From positions 1 to 14,331 of the forward strand of contig JAGLDT010000283.1 of the NCBI GenBank assembly GCA_023145485.1: 14,331 nt of DNA, read 5' to 3'. Positions 12,442 to 14,331 of this stretch are shown here, in pieces. Source of the DNA: Cocleimonas sp. GTDB taxonomy: Bacteria; Pseudomonadota; Gammaproteobacteria; Thiotrichales; Thiotrichaceae. Within the stretch, counting starts at the first letter, position 1. Every line of letters starts with the position of its first letter. Both the position numbers and the translations under genes were made by a program. The notes under the pieces were generated by a model. The model ran no database searches. It saw only the letters and a list, made by a program, of their open reading frames with translations, and was not told the origin of the DNA.

Positions 12442-13608
12442 ATGGCAAACTCATTAATGACAACCTACGCCCCTTTACCGATTACTTTTACAAAAGGTGA
12501 AGGTGTTTATCTTTGGGATAAGACAGGCAAACAATATCTAGATGCCGTTGCAGGCGTTGCAGTCTGTGGTCTTGGTCATGCCCACCCTGTTGTTGCGGAT
12601 GCAATTGCAAATCAAGCACGCACCTTGGTACATACCTCAAATCTTTATCAGATTGAACACCAACAGCAACTGGCTAAGAAACTGTGTCAATTATCTGATA
12701 TGGACAGTATTTTCTTTAGCAATTCAGGGGCTGAAGCCAATGAAGCAGCCATTAAATTGGCGCGTCTTTATGGTAAACAACAAGGAATCGAGCGACCGAA
12801 TATTATCGTCGCTTGTGGGAGCTTTCATGGTCGTACACTAGCGACACTATCAGCTACAGGCAATCGCAAAGTACAGGCTGGCTTTTCACCGCTAGTCGAT
12901 GGTTTTGTACGCGTTAACTATAATGATGTCGATGCGGTCAATCATGTTGCTAAAACGAACGCCAATGTCGTCGCCATGTTAGTCGAGCCTGTTCAAGGTG
13001 AAGGCGGTGTCATTGTTCCTAATGCCGATTATTTACAGCAATTGCGTGATATTTGTGATGCGAACAACTGGTTATTGATGCTAGATGAAATTCAGACAGG
13101 TGTTGGGCGTACAGGTAGCTGGTTTGCCTTTCAGCAGTCTAATATCAAACCCGATGTAATGACATTAGCCAAAGCCTTAGGCAATGGTGTTCCTATCGGT
13201 GCTTGTTTAGCCCGAGGCAAAGCAGCAACTGTCTTTACCCCAGGTACACACGGCTCTACATTTGGCGGTAATCCGTTGGCAACCCGTGCTGCATTGACCG
13301 TTTTAGACGTTATTGAAACAGAGAAGGTGATTGATCATGTTAAAATGATGGGTGATTACTTTATTTCTGAATTTCAGAGAAAATTAGACGGGATTCAATC
13401 GGTTAAAGATATACGCGGACAGGGTTTGATGATTGGTATCGAGCTAGAACATGACTGCGCTGAACTGGTTGCTAAAGCCAGTGAACAAGGTTTATTAATC
13501 AACGTCACTGCGGGCAATACTATTCGCTTATTACCGCCTTTGATTATCACTAAAGAACAAGCCGATACCGTAATTGCAATCGTTACTGACTTAATAAAAC
13601 AAAAATAA
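12442..13608 (+). CDS. argD: Acetylornithine aminotransferase
   Basis: PLP-dependent class III aminotransferase converting N-acetylglutamate semialdehyde to N-acetylornithine in arginine synthesis; family members also act on succinyldiaminopimelate in lysine synthesis. The PLP-binding lysine is Lys244 in TLAKALGNG. Asp215 in MLDEIQTGVGRTG contacts the pyridine nitrogen. The phosphate-binding SNSGAEANEAAIKLAR (93-108), SFHGRT (127-132) and HGSTFGGNPLA (270-280) are all intact. At 388 residues it has the usual length. The ATG has GGAG at a 7-base spacing. The gene lies after a strong terminator, so it needs its own promoter in the short 45-base gap or depends on readthrough from 12319. It precedes argF by 82 bp on the same strand, fixing its role as ArgD rather than a catabolic AstC or ornithine transaminase. 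Confidence 0.95.
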   Translation: MANSLMTTYAPLPITFTKGEGVYLWDKTGKQYLDAVAGVAVCGLGHAHPVVADAIANQARTLVHTSNLYQIEHQQQLAKKLCQLSDMDSIFFSNSGAEANEAAIKLARLYGKQQGIERPNIIVACGSFHGRTLATLSATGNRKVQAGFSPLVDGFVRVNYNDVDAVNHVAKTNANVVAMLVEPVQGEGGVIVPNADYLQQLRDICDANNWLLMLDEIQTGVGRTGSWFAFQQSNIKPDVMTLAKALGNGVPIGACLARGKAATVFTPGTHGSTFGGNPLATRAALTVLDVIETEKVIDHVKMMGDYFISEFQRKLDGIQSVKDIRGQGLMIGIELEHDCAELVAKASEQGLLINVTAGNTIRLLPPLIITKEQADTVIAIVTDLIKQK

Positions 13609-13616
13609 TAATAAGC

Positions 13617-13646
13617 TCACCATACAATAGATAAAAAGTATGGTGA
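13617..13646. repeat. Intercistronic hairpin between argD and argF
   Basis: TCACCATAC (13617-13625) and GTATGGTGA (13638-13646) form a perfect 9-bp stem with a 12-base loop. The tail TCTATACCCATTT is not a proper T run, so it probably lets transcription pass and may stabilise or process the two-gene message, or partly reduce argF expression. Confidence 0.5.
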
Positions 13647-13690
13647 TCTATACCCATTTCAAAATACCACCTATTTAGGAAGACCTCAAT

Positions 13691-14331
13691 ATGGCAGAAA
13701 TCAAACATTTTCTGACCCTTCGTGATTTTAGTCGTGATGAATTAAACACATTAATTCATCGCGCTATTGCATTAAAAACAGCATGGAAAGGCGGGGATCA
13801 TAGCTATCAACCCCTAAAAAACCAAACCTTGGCGATGATTTTTGAAAAATCATCAACCCGTACCCGTGTTTCATTTGAAACGGGCATGGTACAGCTGGGC
13901 GGTCATGGTATGTTTTTATCCTCCAATGATACTCAACTAGGGCGCGGCGAACCCATTCAAGACAGCGCGCGCGTTATCTCTAGCATGGTTGATATTATAA
14001 TGATTCGTACCTTTGGACATGATATTGTCGAAACCTTTGCTGAATATTCAAGCGTCCCTGTGATTAATGCATTAACCGATGACTATCACCCTTGTCAATT
14101 GCTTGCTGATATGATGACATTCCAAGAGCATCGTGGTGATATTAAAGGCAAGAAAGTGACCTACGTCGGAGATGGTAATAATATGTGTCACTCATGGATG
14201 AACGCCGCCTTGCAATTTGATTTTCAGTTAAGTATCGCCTGCCCTAAAGGCTATGAACCTAATGCAGAATTAGTAGAAGAATTAGGTGATCGCATCACCC
14301 TAACTGAGGATATAAAAGTCGCAGCAGAAGA
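13691..14331 (+). CDS. argF: Ornithine carbamoyltransferase, partial (3' end beyond window)
   Basis: Transfers the carbamoyl group of carbamoyl phosphate to ornithine, giving citrulline. The frame starts at ATG 13691 with AGGAAG upstream and stays open to the window edge, covering 213 full codons, about two thirds of the usual 300-310 residues. The carbamoyl-phosphate loop SSTRTR (54-59) and the HPCQ motif (133-136) are intact. GDGNNMCHSW (160-169) begins the ornithine domain. HPCQ with SSTRTR separates it from aspartate carbamoyltransferase. The compact form and its place behind argD point to the anabolic ArgF rather than a catabolic ArcB. The missing part should hold the SMG loop and the catalytic cysteine of the HCLP motif. 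Confidence 0.96.
   Translation, partial: MAEIKHFLTLRDFSRDELNTLIHRAIALKTAWKGGDHSYQPLKNQTLAMIFEKSSTRTRVSFETGMVQLGGHGMFLSSNDTQLGRGEPIQDSARVISSMVDIIMIRTFGHDIVETFAEYSSVPVINALTDDYHPCQLLADMMTFQEHRGDIKGKKVTYVGDGNNMCHSWMNAALQFDFQLSIACPKGYEPNAELVEELGDRITLTEDIKVAAE

Noticed and set aside
12542..12841. 99-codon frame overlapping argD
   Set aside because: Alternative-frame shadow of a fully conserved aminotransferase gene.

Overview
The window reads as chromosomal DNA of an AT-rich gammaproteobacterium. The evidence is the set of housekeeping proteins (TyrRS, acetylornithine aminotransferase, ornithine carbamoyltransferase), the proteobacterial class I phosphoribulokinase, the DUF1853 protein and the alkyltransferase-like protein. 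The phosphoribulokinase looks closer to the versions used in the Calvin cycle of chemoautotrophs than to the short enterobacterial paralogue. A sulfur-oxidising or otherwise autotrophic lineage is therefore plausible, but I cannot name the organism. No mobile-element genes, CRISPR arrays, tRNAs or rRNAs were seen.

Layout. 1-1139: a secreted RNase T2. 1140-1589: an AT-rich gap with two competing RNA folds and a well-formed promoter overlapped by an inverted repeat. 1590-2822: a Wzx-like polysaccharide flippase. 2939-3835 (minus): a UPF0104/LPG-synthase-TM-like membrane protein, convergent with the flippase. 3836-4586: a gap holding a cluster of DnaA-box-like sites, a 12-bp-arm palindrome and the truncated first 40 codons of a CPA1-type Na+/H+ antiporter. 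4587-4937: an alkyltransferase-like DNA repair protein. 5115-6011: phosphoribulokinase. 6054-7941 (minus): a secreted class 3 lipase followed by a DUF1853 protein. 7942-8430: a gap. 8431-10755: a large secreted zinc metalloprotease with C-terminal beta-sandwich domains. 10870-12174: tyrS. 12175-12441: hairpin, near-consensus promoter and intrinsic terminator in close succession. 12442 to the end: argD and the first two thirds of argF.

How the genes fit together. argD and argF are co-directional, 82 bp apart, and form an arginine biosynthesis unit. The RNase, lipase and metalloprotease all carry signal peptides and point to export of hydrolytic enzymes, possibly for nutrient scavenging, though each looks separately transcribed. 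The flippase and the UPF0104 protein both belong to surface-lipid or polysaccharide families but sit without glycosyltransferases.

The points most worth a second look are the DnaA-box cluster (3955-4231), the overlooked antiporter fragment (4387-4509), the stable-RNA-type promoter that runs straight into a terminator behind tyrS (12319-12397), and the promoter/inverted-repeat arrangement in front of the flippase (1460-1546). None of these proves a new system. No dedicated defence or novel multi-gene system was recognised.
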